Positions 53,569-61,419 of a stretch of DNA of 64,000 nucleotides are shown piece after piece (positions within the stretch are counted from its first letter, which is position 1; each line of letters starts with the position of its first letter). Source of the DNA: JAWXUU01 sp044426045 (lineage in GTDB: Bacteria > Bacillota > Clostridia > Christensenellales > CAMQZB01); assembly GCA_044426045.1 (NCBI GenBank), contig JAWXUX010000010.1, positions 1-64,000 of the forward strand, written 5' to 3'. The position numbers and the translations under genes are program-made. The notes beneath the pieces are model-generated. The model saw only the letters and a list, made by a program, of their open reading frames with translations. It was not told the origin of the DNA and ran no database searches.

Positions 53569-54057
53569 TTATCTTTTATTTGCGATTTCATTGAAACACT
53601 CCATCCATTTTGATTTGTCGAACCTTGCGTTTGCGGGGCTTGTGGATGGGAGGGGTGTGGTTTTGATTTCGCATGTTGGGAAGTGTTTTTTGAAGAGTTC
53701 GTAGGCTTTCCCGCCGTTGCAGATTATTTGCTGAATTTGGGCGCGGTCGGTGATTTTTGCGAGGTCGATTGGGGCGCTGTTTGACAGGTTGATGTCGCTA
53801 TCTGCGCTGCCTTTTATGGCGCAAGTTTCTAGCACGTCCCACAATGCTAGGTTGTGGGATAGGATGAAATTCGTTTTTTCTTCCGTTGTTTGCGGCGGCT
53901 CTTCGCCGAAAATTTCCGATAGCACCTTCCAAAATCTGTTGCGTGGGTTGCCATAATAAAAATCAGCGTTTCGCGACACCACTCCTGGGAAACTACCTAG
54001 AATCAGAATCTTGCTGTTTTCGTTAAATATCGGCTGAAATCCGTTATTTATCATCAT
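53569..54057 (-). CDS. DNA-deoxyinosine glycosylase (UDG superfamily family 6)
   Basis: A 162-residue enzyme with the HDG-type motifs ILILGSFPGVVSRNADFYYG, NPRNRFWKVLSEIF and LPSTSPANARF. It removes deaminated bases (hypoxanthine, possibly mismatched uracil) from DNA. I choose ATG 54057 (MMINNGFQPI), which overlaps the end of the small Asn-rich gene; the longer frame up to 54171 is a low-complexity shadow of that gene. Translational coupling to the upstream gene is likely since no Shine-Dalgarno site is seen. Confidence 0.85.
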   Translation of the reverse strand: MMINNGFQPIFNENSKILILGSFPGVVSRNADFYYGNPRNRFWKVLSEIFGEEPPQTTEEKTNFILSHNLALWDVLETCAIKGSADSDINLSNSAPIDLAKITDRAQIQQIICNGGKAYELFKKHFPTCEIKTTPLPSTSPANARFDKSKWMECFNEIANKR

Positions 54058-54214
54058 TTTGTCTGCTGTTTTCATATTCGTCATTGTTTGGATTGCATTG
54101 ATTTGAATGATTATCCAAATTGCTTTGATATGCACTATTATTTGGATTGTTTTGATTTGAATAGTTATCAAGCTGACCTTTAGAATGCGAGTTACCGCTT
54201 ACTCCTTTTGCCAT
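54044..54214 (-). CDS. small Asn-rich protein with two NNPNN repeats
   Basis: A 56-residue ORF with a perfect AAAGGAGG site before ATG 54214. The protein starts MAKGVSGNSHSKGQLDNY and has two copies of a unit SNQxNPNN (SNQNNPNNSAY and SNQCNPNNDEY), hydrophilic throughout, no signal peptide. Similar short Asn-rich proteins occur in gut Clostridia as I recall; their role is unknown. It overlaps the start of the DNA glycosylase gene by 14 bases, so the two are one operon. Confidence 0.75.
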   Translation of the reverse strand: MAKGVSGNSHSKGQLDNYSNQNNPNNSAYQSNLDNHSNQCNPNNDEYENSRQNDDK

Positions 54215-54244
54215 TTTAGTTACCTCCTTTTATTGTTTGATTGC

Positions 54245-55015
54245 TTATTTTAACATTTCAATGCGTTTTTTCAACGCTTCTATTTCTAGGTTTAGCACTA
54301 TGCCGTACATAAACGTACGGTCGTTTGCTCTTGTTATGTTTTTGAATGCTTGGATATAGTCGCGCCTATCAGCAAACTTAATGTTGATTGGCAGATATCC
54401 CGCTTTTATCAGTTGAAGGTTCAGAAGCATTCTACCCGTTCTGCCGTTTCCATCGGCAAATGGGTGTATTCTTTCAAAATCGATATGTGCATCTACAAAA
54501 GAAAGTATGTCTTGCTTGTTTTTCTCGTTGAACTTTTCAATATATTGCTTCATGAGCAATTCAACGTCGCTCCACTCTGGCGCTTGATACATCGTGTTGA
54601 CATTCGCCCCAACACCCACATTTATTTTGCGATATTTGCCTGCAATTTCAGGCTTTGTAGAAAGAAGCAGCGATTTGTGCACATCGAGAATTAGCGACTT
54701 AGAAAGGTATCTTTTATTTACTTGATTAGTTACAAGATTCATAAAAAATTTGTGATGATTCCAAATTTCGACTTGATCATTCATAGGCACATCTATTACC
54801 GCAACACCTTCTTTTATAAGCACGCAAGTTTCCATTAAAGTCATTGCATTGCCTTCTATTGCATTACTGTCGTACGCAAATTCTATCGAAAAATCTTCAT
54901 ACAATCTTTCAGCCTCACCTTGAGATAATGAGCGCATAGTCGACAGTCGTTTGCTAAGCATAAGCACTTCATTTTTCATTTGTTCTATCTGATTTTTATC
55001 AAATTTATCGAACAT
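54245..55015 (-). CDS. Fic domain protein (AMP/NMP transferase type)
   Basis: A 256-residue protein with the full Fic motif HPFADGNGRTGR (184-195) and an N-terminal inhibitory helix motif SNAIEGN (50-56), as in class II Fic proteins, where Glu blocks ATP until relieved. It probably AMPylates a protein target; the target is unknown. ATG 55015 behind AGGAG is chosen over an earlier ATG at 55036. Confidence 0.9.
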   Translation of the reverse strand: MFDKFDKNQIEQMKNEVLMLSKRLSTMRSLSQGEAERLYEDFSIEFAYDSNAIEGNAMTLMETCVLIKEGVAVIDVPMNDQVEIWNHHKFFMNLVTNQVNKRYLSKSLILDVHKSLLLSTKPEIAGKYRKINVGVGANVNTMYQAPEWSDVELLMKQYIEKFNEKNKQDILSFVDAHIDFERIHPFADGNGRTGRMLLNLQLIKAGYLPINIKFADRRDYIQAFKNITRANDRTFMYGIVLNLEIEALKKRIEMLK

Positions 55016-55120
55016 AACGTCTCCTATTTTGCACATTTGCTACATTATAGCACACTAAATATTAAAACGCAATGCACTTTTCACTTCATTCAAGATTTTT
55101 CTGCACTTTGACACATTAGC

Positions 55121-55843
55121 CTACATTCCTTGCACAGCTTCTGCTTGCAATTCCTTTTTTTTAGCTTTCCAATCGGGCATAAAAGTCGCCACTAGGTTGT
55201 AGAAATCTTTGGAGTGGTTGGGGTGCACAAAGTGGCAGAGTTCGTGGAGAACTACGTATTCTATGCAGGGTGTGGGGGCGTGGATTAGCGATGCGTTTAG
55301 CGTTATGGTTTTTTTGTTCACCATGCAGCTGCCCCAGCGCGATTTCATTTTGCGGATTTTGATTTGCGGGTATGACACGCCAAATTTTTGCAGATTTGGG
55401 AGATATTTTTCTGTCATTTCTTTAAAAACGCTAGCTGACAATGTCGCGAAGTATTTCTCGATTAGAATTTGTTTCTTTCTTGTGTCGTGTGGCGTTTTTG
55501 TGATCAGATATAAGAACTCGCCGTCGAAAGTGACTTTGTCATATTCCGCTTTGTAAAGTTTTAGTGCGACGTCGCTTCCCATGATTTTGAAGCTCTCGCC
55601 CGTCACGTATAACCGCTGGGCTGGCGCTGGCTTTTCCATCGCAGAATACTTGGTTATCGCCTTGAATATGAAATCCGCATTCCGCACAACAAACGCATCA
55701 ATTCGCGCCGTGTCCGTTGCGTAGGGCGTGGAAACAGTCACTTCACAGCTAGGCTTGATTCGCAAGTTGATATTTTTGACTTTCTTGCGCGTCAAATAAT
55801 ATTCAATTTGCTTTTCCCCCGCCTGCACCGTCCTGATTTCCAT
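55121..55843 (-). CDS. YgjP-like zinc metallopeptidase (M48/SprT-like, DUF45)
   Basis: A 240-residue protein with KSRWGSCMVNKKTITLNASL and the zinc site HELCHFVHPNHS (HExxH, then His), in the order of the YgjP/DUF45 family. It is soluble and without signal peptide. These proteins are often found near Type I R-M genes or alone; the substrate is unknown. AGGGGA precedes the ATG. Confidence 0.9.
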   Translation of the reverse strand: MEIRTVQAGEKQIEYYLTRKKVKNINLRIKPSCEVTVSTPYATDTARIDAFVVRNADFIFKAITKYSAMEKPAPAQRLYVTGESFKIMGSDVALKLYKAEYDKVTFDGEFLYLITKTPHDTRKKQILIEKYFATLSASVFKEMTEKYLPNLQKFGVSYPQIKIRKMKSRWGSCMVNKKTITLNASLIHAPTPCIEYVVLHELCHFVHPNHSKDFYNLVATFMPDWKAKKKELQAEAVQGM

Positions 55844-56004
55844 ATTTCCCCTGCGTTATCCTTTATGTTGTAGCTGTTCGCCATTTTGTTTTGTCTGATT
55901 GTTTGAAATGATTTCTTAATATCTAAATTATAACACGAGCATGCAATTTGTCAATCAAAAAACTTCTCCTTCTGGAAACACTTTTGATTATTTTACATTA
56001 TATA

Positions 56005-56045
56005 AAACCTCTAAATTCGATTTAACGCAAGGAATTTAGAGGTTT
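56005..56045. terminator. bidirectional terminator
   Basis: A perfect 13-bp stem (56005-56017 with 56033-56045) with T-rich flank on the plus strand and TTTTATAT on the minus strand, 44 bases past the YbjQ-like gene. Confidence 0.75.
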
Positions 56046-56088
56046 ATTTTTATTATTATTCGCTTCTATTTCTCTTCACAAATTATCT

Positions 56089-56400
56089 TTACAAAAATTT
56101 CACTGCTGTGCCGTATGCTATCACTTCGGCAGCTCCGTTCATTACGGCTGAAGAACCATATCTAACATTAATAACTGCGTCCGCACCGAGAGCTTCTGCT
56201 TCGTCAACCATTCTTTTGACTGCGATTTGGCGGGCATCGTTCAGCATTTCTGTGTAGCCTGTGAGTTCACCACCAACAAGTGTTTTCATTCCTGCCATGA
56301 AATCTCTGCCTATGTTTTTTGAATAAACAACTGTGCCTTTTGCCATGCCCAAAACGTCCAATTCCTTGCCTGGAATGTAATCAATATTTACTAGCTTCAT
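56089..56400 (-). CDS. YbjQ/UPF0145 family protein
   Basis: A 103-residue protein with KGTVVYSKNIGRDFMAGMK, LVGGELTGYTEML, RQIAVKRMVDEAEALGADAV and VRYGSS, the pattern of YbjQ (called heavy-metal-binding by annotation; true role unclear, pentameric fold). It overlaps the preceding small membrane gene by 20 bases in the longest reading and is the last gene of the MerR operon. Confidence 0.9.
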   Translation of the reverse strand: MKLVNIDYIPGKELDVLGMAKGTVVYSKNIGRDFMAGMKTLVGGELTGYTEMLNDARQIAVKRMVDEAEALGADAVINVRYGSSAVMNGAAEVIAYGTAVKFL

Positions 56401-56635
56401 AAATTTCTCCTTTTTTTATCTCTTTAATTCTCGCTCGCACCATAAACGGCAAGAATATTATTTGCAATATAATTGCGATAACAACAGCCCACGCTATCAC
56501 ATATAAAACCTCGTAACTTTTTATACTTTCTATGTTATATAAAGTGAAAACAACAATCGCCATCTTAACCACAAAACTCACACACGCTGAAATTATCGAC
56601 GATTTGATTTGGCTTTTAATATTTTCGTGCTTCAT
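56381..56635 (-). CDS. small two-helix membrane protein with KEIxxGEI tail
   Basis: An 84-residue protein (ATG 56635 chosen, MKHENIKS) with two membrane segments and the C-terminal end RARIKEIKKGEIYEASKY. Nearly the same tail ends the next two upstream genes' products, so the three share a module. No function is known. Confidence 0.65.
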   Translation of the reverse strand: MKHENIKSQIKSSIISACVSFVVKMAIVVFTLYNIESIKSYEVLYVIAWAVVIAIILQIIFLPFMVRARIKEIKKGEIYEASKY

Positions 56636-56858
56636 CAATTTCACCTTTATCAATCTCTTTCATTCGCATTTTGCAAACTGCAATAGTTGCCACAAGCATT
56701 GCAAGTGGAATGAGTCCAAATATCAAGGTGGCTATTTCAACGGTATCCTTAAACATTTTAATACACATGATAAGATATCCCACTGAATAAAGTGCAGTTA
56801 TCACTCCAATCACAATAACTGCAATTTTGCTTTTTGTATTTTTATTTTCATTTTCCAT
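56616..56858 (-). CDS. small two-helix membrane protein with KEIxxGEI tail
   Basis: An 80-residue protein (ATG 56858, MENENKNTKSK; the longer frame to 56954 lies inside merR). Two membrane segments are followed by RMKEIDKGEIDEARKY. It starts 2 bases after the merR stop and overlaps the next gene by 20 bases, so the operon is tightly coupled. Confidence 0.65.
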   Translation of the reverse strand: MENENKNTKSKIAVIVIGVITALYSVGYLIMCIKMFKDTVEIATLIFGLIPLAMLVATIAVCKMRMKEIDKGEIDEARKY

Positions 56859-56860
56859 TT

Positions 56861-57505
56861 TCAATACCTCTTGGCTTTTTCTATTTCGCCATTTGAAATT
56901 TCCTTTAGTCGCATGATAAGTGCCAGTGCCACAGCACCTATTATGATTATGCAAATTGTTGCAACAATAGCAATTACAAAAAACGGCACTACTTTCACTT
57001 TATACATCCCCCAAATCGCAAGCCACGCCACAAGCAAGAGTGCTGCTATTGTCAAACTTGCAATGCTAACTGAAGAAAAGATGTTGATTTGTCTATCTTT
57101 TTCATACTTGTTTTTGAATGTTGCACCACCCGATTCCAAACTTGACATTTCTTGCAAAACACTGCTCGCATCAAGTTCCGAAAGCGAGTTTGTTTCTTGC
57201 GATAGCTTTTCACAGAGACTTATTGACTGCACGATGTTTTTGTTTTCACGTTCAAGCGCAATTCTGTGCCTATCCATGCCATCAGAAACTGTGAGCTCGC
57301 CACTTTGCATTTTGCGAATTTCTTCAAGTGGAAAACCTAACTTTCTGAGCAGTTTTATTCTTTTTAACTCTTTGATATCGCTTTCGCTGTAATCTCGATA
57401 TCCGTTTTCGCTGTTCCTGCGTGGGGCAAGCAAACCTTCCGATTCATAAAACCGTATGTTCTTTTTTGTGATGCCAACGCAAGTCTCAACTTCATTAATC
57501 TTCAA
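56861..57505 (-). CDS. MerR-family regulator with membrane domain
   Basis: A 214-residue protein. The MerR DNA-binding domain covers residues 1-70 (ITKKNIRFYESEGLLAPRRN, GYRDYSESDIKELKRIKLLR), followed by a coiled-coil, two membrane segments near 140-190 and the tail RLKEISNGEIEKAKRY. TTG at 57505, six bases after AAGGAGG, is the best start. A membrane-bound MerR protein may sense an envelope or metal signal; it heads an operon with two small membrane proteins and YbjQ. Confidence 0.82.
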   Translation of the reverse strand: MKINEVETCVGITKKNIRFYESEGLLAPRRNSENGYRDYSESDIKELKRIKLLRKLGFPLEEIRKMQSGELTVSDGMDRHRIALERENKNIVQSISLCEKLSQETNSLSELDASSVLQEMSSLESGGATFKNKYEKDRQINIFSSVSIASLTIAALLLVAWLAIWGMYKVKVVPFFVIAIVATICIIIIGAVALALIMRLKEISNGEIEKAKRY

Positions 57506-57656
57506 CACGCACCTCCTTTTCTCGCAATTTCCCTCTGCGATACCCAAACAATACACCCTCCACCAAGTGGAAAGTCAAGTGTTTTTTGAAAAAACTACTC
57601 GTTTTTATCATTTTTTTGATGTTTTTTGCTTTTTGTTCATTATACGAACTTAAAAA

Positions 57657-57697
57657 AATGCACAGCTAAAGTTTTATCTAACTTCTGCGGTGCATTT
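57657..57697 (-). terminator. terminator of the toxin-antitoxin operon
   Basis: The stem AAATGCAC/GTGCATTT (57657-57664 with 57690-57697) is followed by seven T on the minus strand, 27 bases past the toxin stop. Confidence 0.65.
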
Positions 57698-57723
57698 CAT
57701 CCGTTGATTGAGCTTCTCTTTTT

Positions 57724-57996
57724 TTAAAATAAATCGCTATGCGTTCCAGTTCTGGTTAATGCCAAAATCAGCAAGTCCTCTTCGATACGATAAATCAAGA
57801 GCCAATCTGGCGTGATGCGACATTCACGATACCCTTTATCACCAATCAAAGTGTGGTCTTTATACTTGCTTGGTAACTCCTCTCCACTTGCAAGAATAGA
57901 TATAACCTCTTTTAATAAAATATCATTATACCCACGCTTTATTGCAAGTTTATAATCATTTTTAAACTTTGTTGACATTTCAATTTGATACTTCAT
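57724..57996 (-). CDS. YafQ-family mRNA interferase toxin
   Basis: A 90-residue RelE-superfamily toxin: STKFKNDYKLAIKRGYN, PSKYKDHTLIGDKGYRECRI, DWLLIYRIEEDLLILALTRT and the terminal GTHSDLF with the His, Asp and Phe typical of YafQ. It cuts mRNA on the ribosome. Its start overlaps the antitoxin stop by 4 bases. Confidence 0.92.
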   Translation of the reverse strand: MKYQIEMSTKFKNDYKLAIKRGYNDILLKEVISILASGEELPSKYKDHTLIGDKGYRECRITPDWLLIYRIEEDLLILALTRTGTHSDLF

Positions 57997-58250
57997 CCGT
58001 TGAGTTCCTCAAAAAGTTGGTCTACACTATCAAACTTCTTGCCATTGCCACTTGCAATCATTTCATCAACTTCACGCATTGCAAGTATAGTTTCTGCATT
58101 CGGCGTGTTGTAGGCTATAACTTCTTGCATATATTTGACTATATTACCTTTGACATTTTCACCACCACTAGATACTATGCCTTTATAGGCATTATATATT
58201 GCCCTGTCCATTGAAAATGAGCACGTTATTTTATCTGCACTATTATTCAT
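57993..58250 (-). CDS. RelB/DinJ-family antitoxin
   Basis: An 85-residue protein with a ribbon-helix-helix start (ITCSFSMDRAIYNAYKGIV) and a C-terminal toxin-binding part (KKFDSVDQLFEELNG). It neutralises the YafQ-like toxin and represses the operon. GGAGG precedes the ATG. Confidence 0.9.
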   Translation of the reverse strand: MNNSADKITCSFSMDRAIYNAYKGIVSSGGENVKGNIVKYMQEVIAYNTPNAETILAMREVDEMIASGNGKKFDSVDQLFEELNG

Positions 58251-58266
58251 TTATGATACCTCCATA

Positions 58267-58330
58267 CACTTAGTTTACTTAGTTATTCACTTAGTATACT
58301 AAGTATATGCTATTTTTATTGGTTTGTCAA
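58267..58330 (-). promoter_or_regulatory. promoter and palindromic operator of the DinJ-YafQ operon
   Basis: In minus-strand reading TTGACA (58325-58330), 17 bases, TATACT (58302-58307): a near-perfect promoter. A perfect 16-base palindrome ACTTAGTATACTAAGT (58289-58304) overlaps the -10, and two more ACTTAGT half-sites lie downstream (58267-58284). This fits self-repression by the antitoxin. Confidence 0.8.
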
Positions 58331-58368
58331 TAGCTTTTACAATATTTATATGCATACATTGAAATTTT

Positions 58369-59109
58369 TTACAAAGTAAATTCTGATACTGAATATGTAG
58401 TGCTGACCTCAACAGTAAAGAATCGCAACTCGATTTTAGTTTTTAAAACATCAATAAGCTCCTTCATTTTAGGTCTTTTGCCATCTTTTGTATCTTGATA
58501 TTCTTGATATTGAGCGCTGTTTTCAATCACAATAGGCGCACAAACAACAACGGGGTTTTCTATATTCTGTGACGCATCGCAGAAATCTTTACACAGCTTA
58601 TTTATATCTATGGTGAAATAATATGTTATTATTTCCAAAATACACCTGAGCAGTGTCTCCCCGCTTCTTTTTCTCTTCAGCTCCAACAAAAACAACATAT
58701 TAGTTTTTTCATTAAACGAAATTATGTCTATTTTCCCAGCTTTATCAGTTTGTTTATTTTTCAGCGGAGTTTGATAGTCTATCATTTTGCCAATTATTTT
58801 ATCAGGACAATTCATATACTGAACAAATAAATTTTTCGCCAACATCTCCTCTTCTCGATTTGAATTTGCCGTTGTTTGGCTTCCTGTGTGAGATGCAGTT
58901 TTATAACTTTTTTCTCTAGTTATTTGCTCGATATGAGCATCTGAGATAACATCTATATGATTCAATAACCACTCTGCAACAACTTCCGTACAATACTCCT
59001 CAGTATCATTTGTCTTGTTTGCATAATTAATAATTGGATTATCATACAACTTGCCATAATCATTTAAATCATCTAATATTTTTAGTATTTCTTTACGTGA
59101 ATAACTCAT
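58369..59109 (-). CDS. PD-(D/E)XK nuclease-like protein
   Basis: A 246-residue protein. The middle holds GKIDIISFNEKTNMLFLLEL followed by KRKRSGETLLRCILEIITYY: Asp, then Glu-x-Lys on the next strand and a following helix, the pattern of the PD-(D/E)XK fold. The N-terminal half is helical and polar. No partner gene is adjacent, so restriction or repair roles remain open. No strong ribosome site was seen. Confidence 0.6.
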   Translation of the reverse strand: MSYSRKEILKILDDLNDYGKLYDNPIINYANKTNDTEEYCTEVVAEWLLNHIDVISDAHIEQITREKSYKTASHTGSQTTANSNREEEMLAKNLFVQYMNCPDKIIGKMIDYQTPLKNKQTDKAGKIDIISFNEKTNMLFLLELKRKRSGETLLRCILEIITYYFTIDINKLCKDFCDASQNIENPVVVCAPIVIENSAQYQEYQDTKDGKRPKMKELIDVLKTKIELRFFTVEVSTTYSVSEFTL

Positions 59110-59332
59110 AATGCACCTCTATTTTATATTAATATCACATGCTTAGTCATTTGTCAATACATTTCAAAAAAAACATACGTATGTATTGTACTGCAATTTC
59201 AGAATCCTTGCATCTTGCACATCTTTTAGTTTTGTCTCCGACTACCGCAACTAACAATCGCACGGGACTGTAAGAAATAGTACATTTTAAAACTGTCAGT
59301 GCTTTATTAGAAAATAAAGGAGGAAGCGATTG

Positions 59333-60013
59333 ATGACAGTAGGTCAAAAATTAAAATTGATGAGAAAATTTAGAGATATGACACAACTCGAATTGGGTCT
59401 TGCGATAGGTTTCACGGAGCAATCTGCGAAAGTCAGAATACATCAATACGAGGCGGATATTAAGATCCCGAGAGATAATGTGCTAGAAAAAATTACTGAT
59501 GTCCTCAATGTTTCAAAATATAACTTCCAACAAAATCATAAAAATACAATCGTGAGCATTATGCAGCAACTCTTTTGGCTAGAAGAAGACATCTGCGCTA
59601 TCACTAAAACTTATAATATAAACAATTTTTACAATATCCAAAATGACATTTTGTCAAATTACACAGAAAGCGCCGATGGCGTTTTCACTTTGAAAAATGA
59701 AGATTCAATCAATATCTCCAACGCTAACAATGCATATACGCCTAGCGATATTTTCGCCGTGGCATTCGATGATTACAGAATAATGCAAAATCATCTTTAC
59801 GAAAACCGAATAACTCTAGACACTTACCTAGAATGGAAATTTCAATGGCCCTTCACAACAAATATTTTAGATTATTTATGCGAGCATGAACCAACCATTT
59901 TCAACAAAGACGATAGCGGCGTGTATTCTTACAAAGAAAGCTACGACAGCAATGTTAGAGTGTATCTTTATAAAAATAAATTCATGAATCTATCAAGATT
60001 CTTTCAAGAATAA
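59333..60013 (+). CDS. Xre-family regulator with long C-terminal domain
   Basis: A 226-residue protein with an N-terminal HTH (KLKLMRKFRDMTQLELGLAI, then VRIHQYEADIKIPRDNVLEK) and an uncharacterised C-terminal part. AAAGGAGG lies upstream; both TTG 59330 and ATG 59333 are usable, ATG is chosen. Related proteins with SAKVRIHQYE are widespread in Clostridia. No target is obvious. Confidence 0.78.
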   Translation: MTVGQKLKLMRKFRDMTQLELGLAIGFTEQSAKVRIHQYEADIKIPRDNVLEKITDVLNVSKYNFQQNHKNTIVSIMQQLFWLEEDICAITKTYNINNFYNIQNDILSNYTESADGVFTLKNEDSINISNANNAYTPSDIFAVAFDDYRIMQNHLYENRITLDTYLEWKFQWPFTTNILDYLCEHEPTIFNKDDSGVYSYKESYDSNVRVYLYKNKFMNLSRFFQE

Positions 60014-60454
60014 GTGGCTGGATTTTATAAAATAAAATATAATACAATAAAAGATAATAAAAATACCACAAAAAAAATATAAAAACGCAAAATTGGAGTG
60101 GGAGGTTAACCTCCCACTCCAATTTATACAAGCTGTTATTACTTTTCTAGTTTTAACCACACCCCAACATTTGAAATAGATCCTGTAGAAAACACCCCAC
60201 CGCGTGACGTGTTGAAGTGTCAATAACACAGCAGCTACCCACAATATTTTGGATAACCATTATATATTCGATATTATCCCTTTACACTCCACTTCTCAGT
60301 GATAGATTAATCGCAACTGTTTTGCGTAGCCCAAGTGATCAATAAAGACTCATGTTAGTTTCTTTTTTACTCACAAAAACAATAAAAATTGTGTTCCATC
60401 GCTGTCCGCTATTCTATTATATGATGTTCGTATTAATCTGTCAATAGGATGTCG
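60014..60454. other. intergenic region with 36-bp palindrome and duplicated tail
   Basis: 60090-60125 is a perfect palindrome of 36 bases (arms 60090-60107 and 60108-60125) with no spacer. From about 60187 to 60454 the sequence repeats 26346-26608 with moderate divergence: a degenerate hairpin and about 230 bases of conserved DNA after the membrane protein gene. In the left copy one minus-strand frame reads WATQNSCDYSITEKWS; here it has stops. Confidence 0.6.
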
Positions 60455-61261
60455 TTATGATTTTCCATTTTGATTTGTTTGCACATTTTTGACATTGCTG
60501 ATATATGAAACCAAACTAAAAGTAACCAATATGAGCGAACAAAACAATTGATATACTGGGACAAGTTTGAACCAATCACACACTTCTGAAACATCAATAT
60601 TATATGCGGCTAAATACACAATTAAAGAATGTGCTCCCATAACTATGCTGTCCACAACAGCTTCGCCTATCAATAAATATGCTCCAGAAAATAGAAAGGC
60701 TTCTTCAAACAAACTTTTAACTGCTAGTACAATACGTTCTCCATTATTTATATTTGAATTTTTATCTTCTGTTGAAGTTACGTCTTTGAAGAACGCGTAA
60801 TCTATTTCTAATGTTCTTGAAACGATTCTTCCAGATAGTATCCCAATGCATATTTTTAGTGCAATATCATGCCCCATTGAATCGATCATATAAATAAGCA
60901 TAATCAACAATAAACTCACGCAGAGATTGCATGTGTTAACGCGTTTTATATAATCACCGCGCTTGATTTTTATTTTGTTTTTATCATAGGAACAGTCACT
61001 TTCAATGATTTTTTTACATCTCGATGACAAAAAGAAATCAAATGTTATTACCCATTGAATAAACGAGAGAAAACGTTTTTTGCAATGTTTCTTGTTTGTT
61101 TCAAGTTTGCTACACTGTGCGATAGCAGCTGTTCGTTTGTATATTTGTTTAGGATTGATAAAATAAAAAGGATTTTTGATAAGTGCTATTCCATGCAAAA
61201 TTGCACTTATTAAATACGCACACACTACACCCAATATACGAAATACAAAATCACAATTCAT
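60455..61261 (-). CDS. capsule-locus membrane protein of unknown function, right copy
   Basis: A 268-residue protein with about five membrane segments and a conserved cytoplasmic loop FFKDVTSTEDKNSNINNGER. AAAGGAG precedes the ATG. It follows ugd, as in the left copy, where the reading frame is interrupted. The C-terminal 120 residues of the two copies are almost identical, suggesting recent duplication or gene conversion. No family is recognised; a role with the sugar pathway is inferred from linkage only. Confidence 0.7.
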   Translation of the reverse strand: MNCDFVFRILGVVCAYLISAILHGIALIKNPFYFINPKQIYKRTAAIAQCSKLETNKKHCKKRFLSFIQWVITFDFFLSSRCKKIIESDCSYDKNKIKIKRGDYIKRVNTCNLCVSLLLIMLIYMIDSMGHDIALKICIGILSGRIVSRTLEIDYAFFKDVTSTEDKNSNINNGERIVLAVKSLFEEAFLFSGAYLLIGEAVVDSIVMGAHSLIVYLAAYNIDVSEVCDWFKLVPVYQLFCSLILVTFSLVSYISNVKNVQTNQNGKS

Positions 61262-61323
61262 AAAGTTTCTCCTTTGCTGATTATCCTATAATAGCACGAG
61301 CGCGTTTTTAAAGCAAATAAAAA

Positions 61324-61366
61324 TAAGCACTGTGCAAATTTATTCCATATTACACAGTGCTTATTT
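61324..61366 (-). terminator. terminator of ugd
   Basis: The perfect stem AAGCACTGTG/CACAGTGCTT (61326-61335 with 61354-61363) with a T-rich tail on the minus strand, 54 bases after ugd. Confidence 0.75.
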
Positions 61367-61419
61367 CGTTTTATATTTTGTTTTGTAGTTTAGTTTCGTA
61401 GTTTTGTGCTTTTTGCGGT

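Noticed and set aside
54058..54171. N-terminal extension of the deoxyinosine glycosylase (38 extra residues)
   Set aside because: The extension is an Ile/Gln-rich shadow of the Asn-rich small gene, which has the strong ribosome site; the family starts close to ATG 54057.
59147..59347. 66-codon minus-strand ORF before the Xre gene
   Set aside because: It overlaps the promoter and ribosome-site region of the divergent gene at 59333 and shows no start signal of its own.
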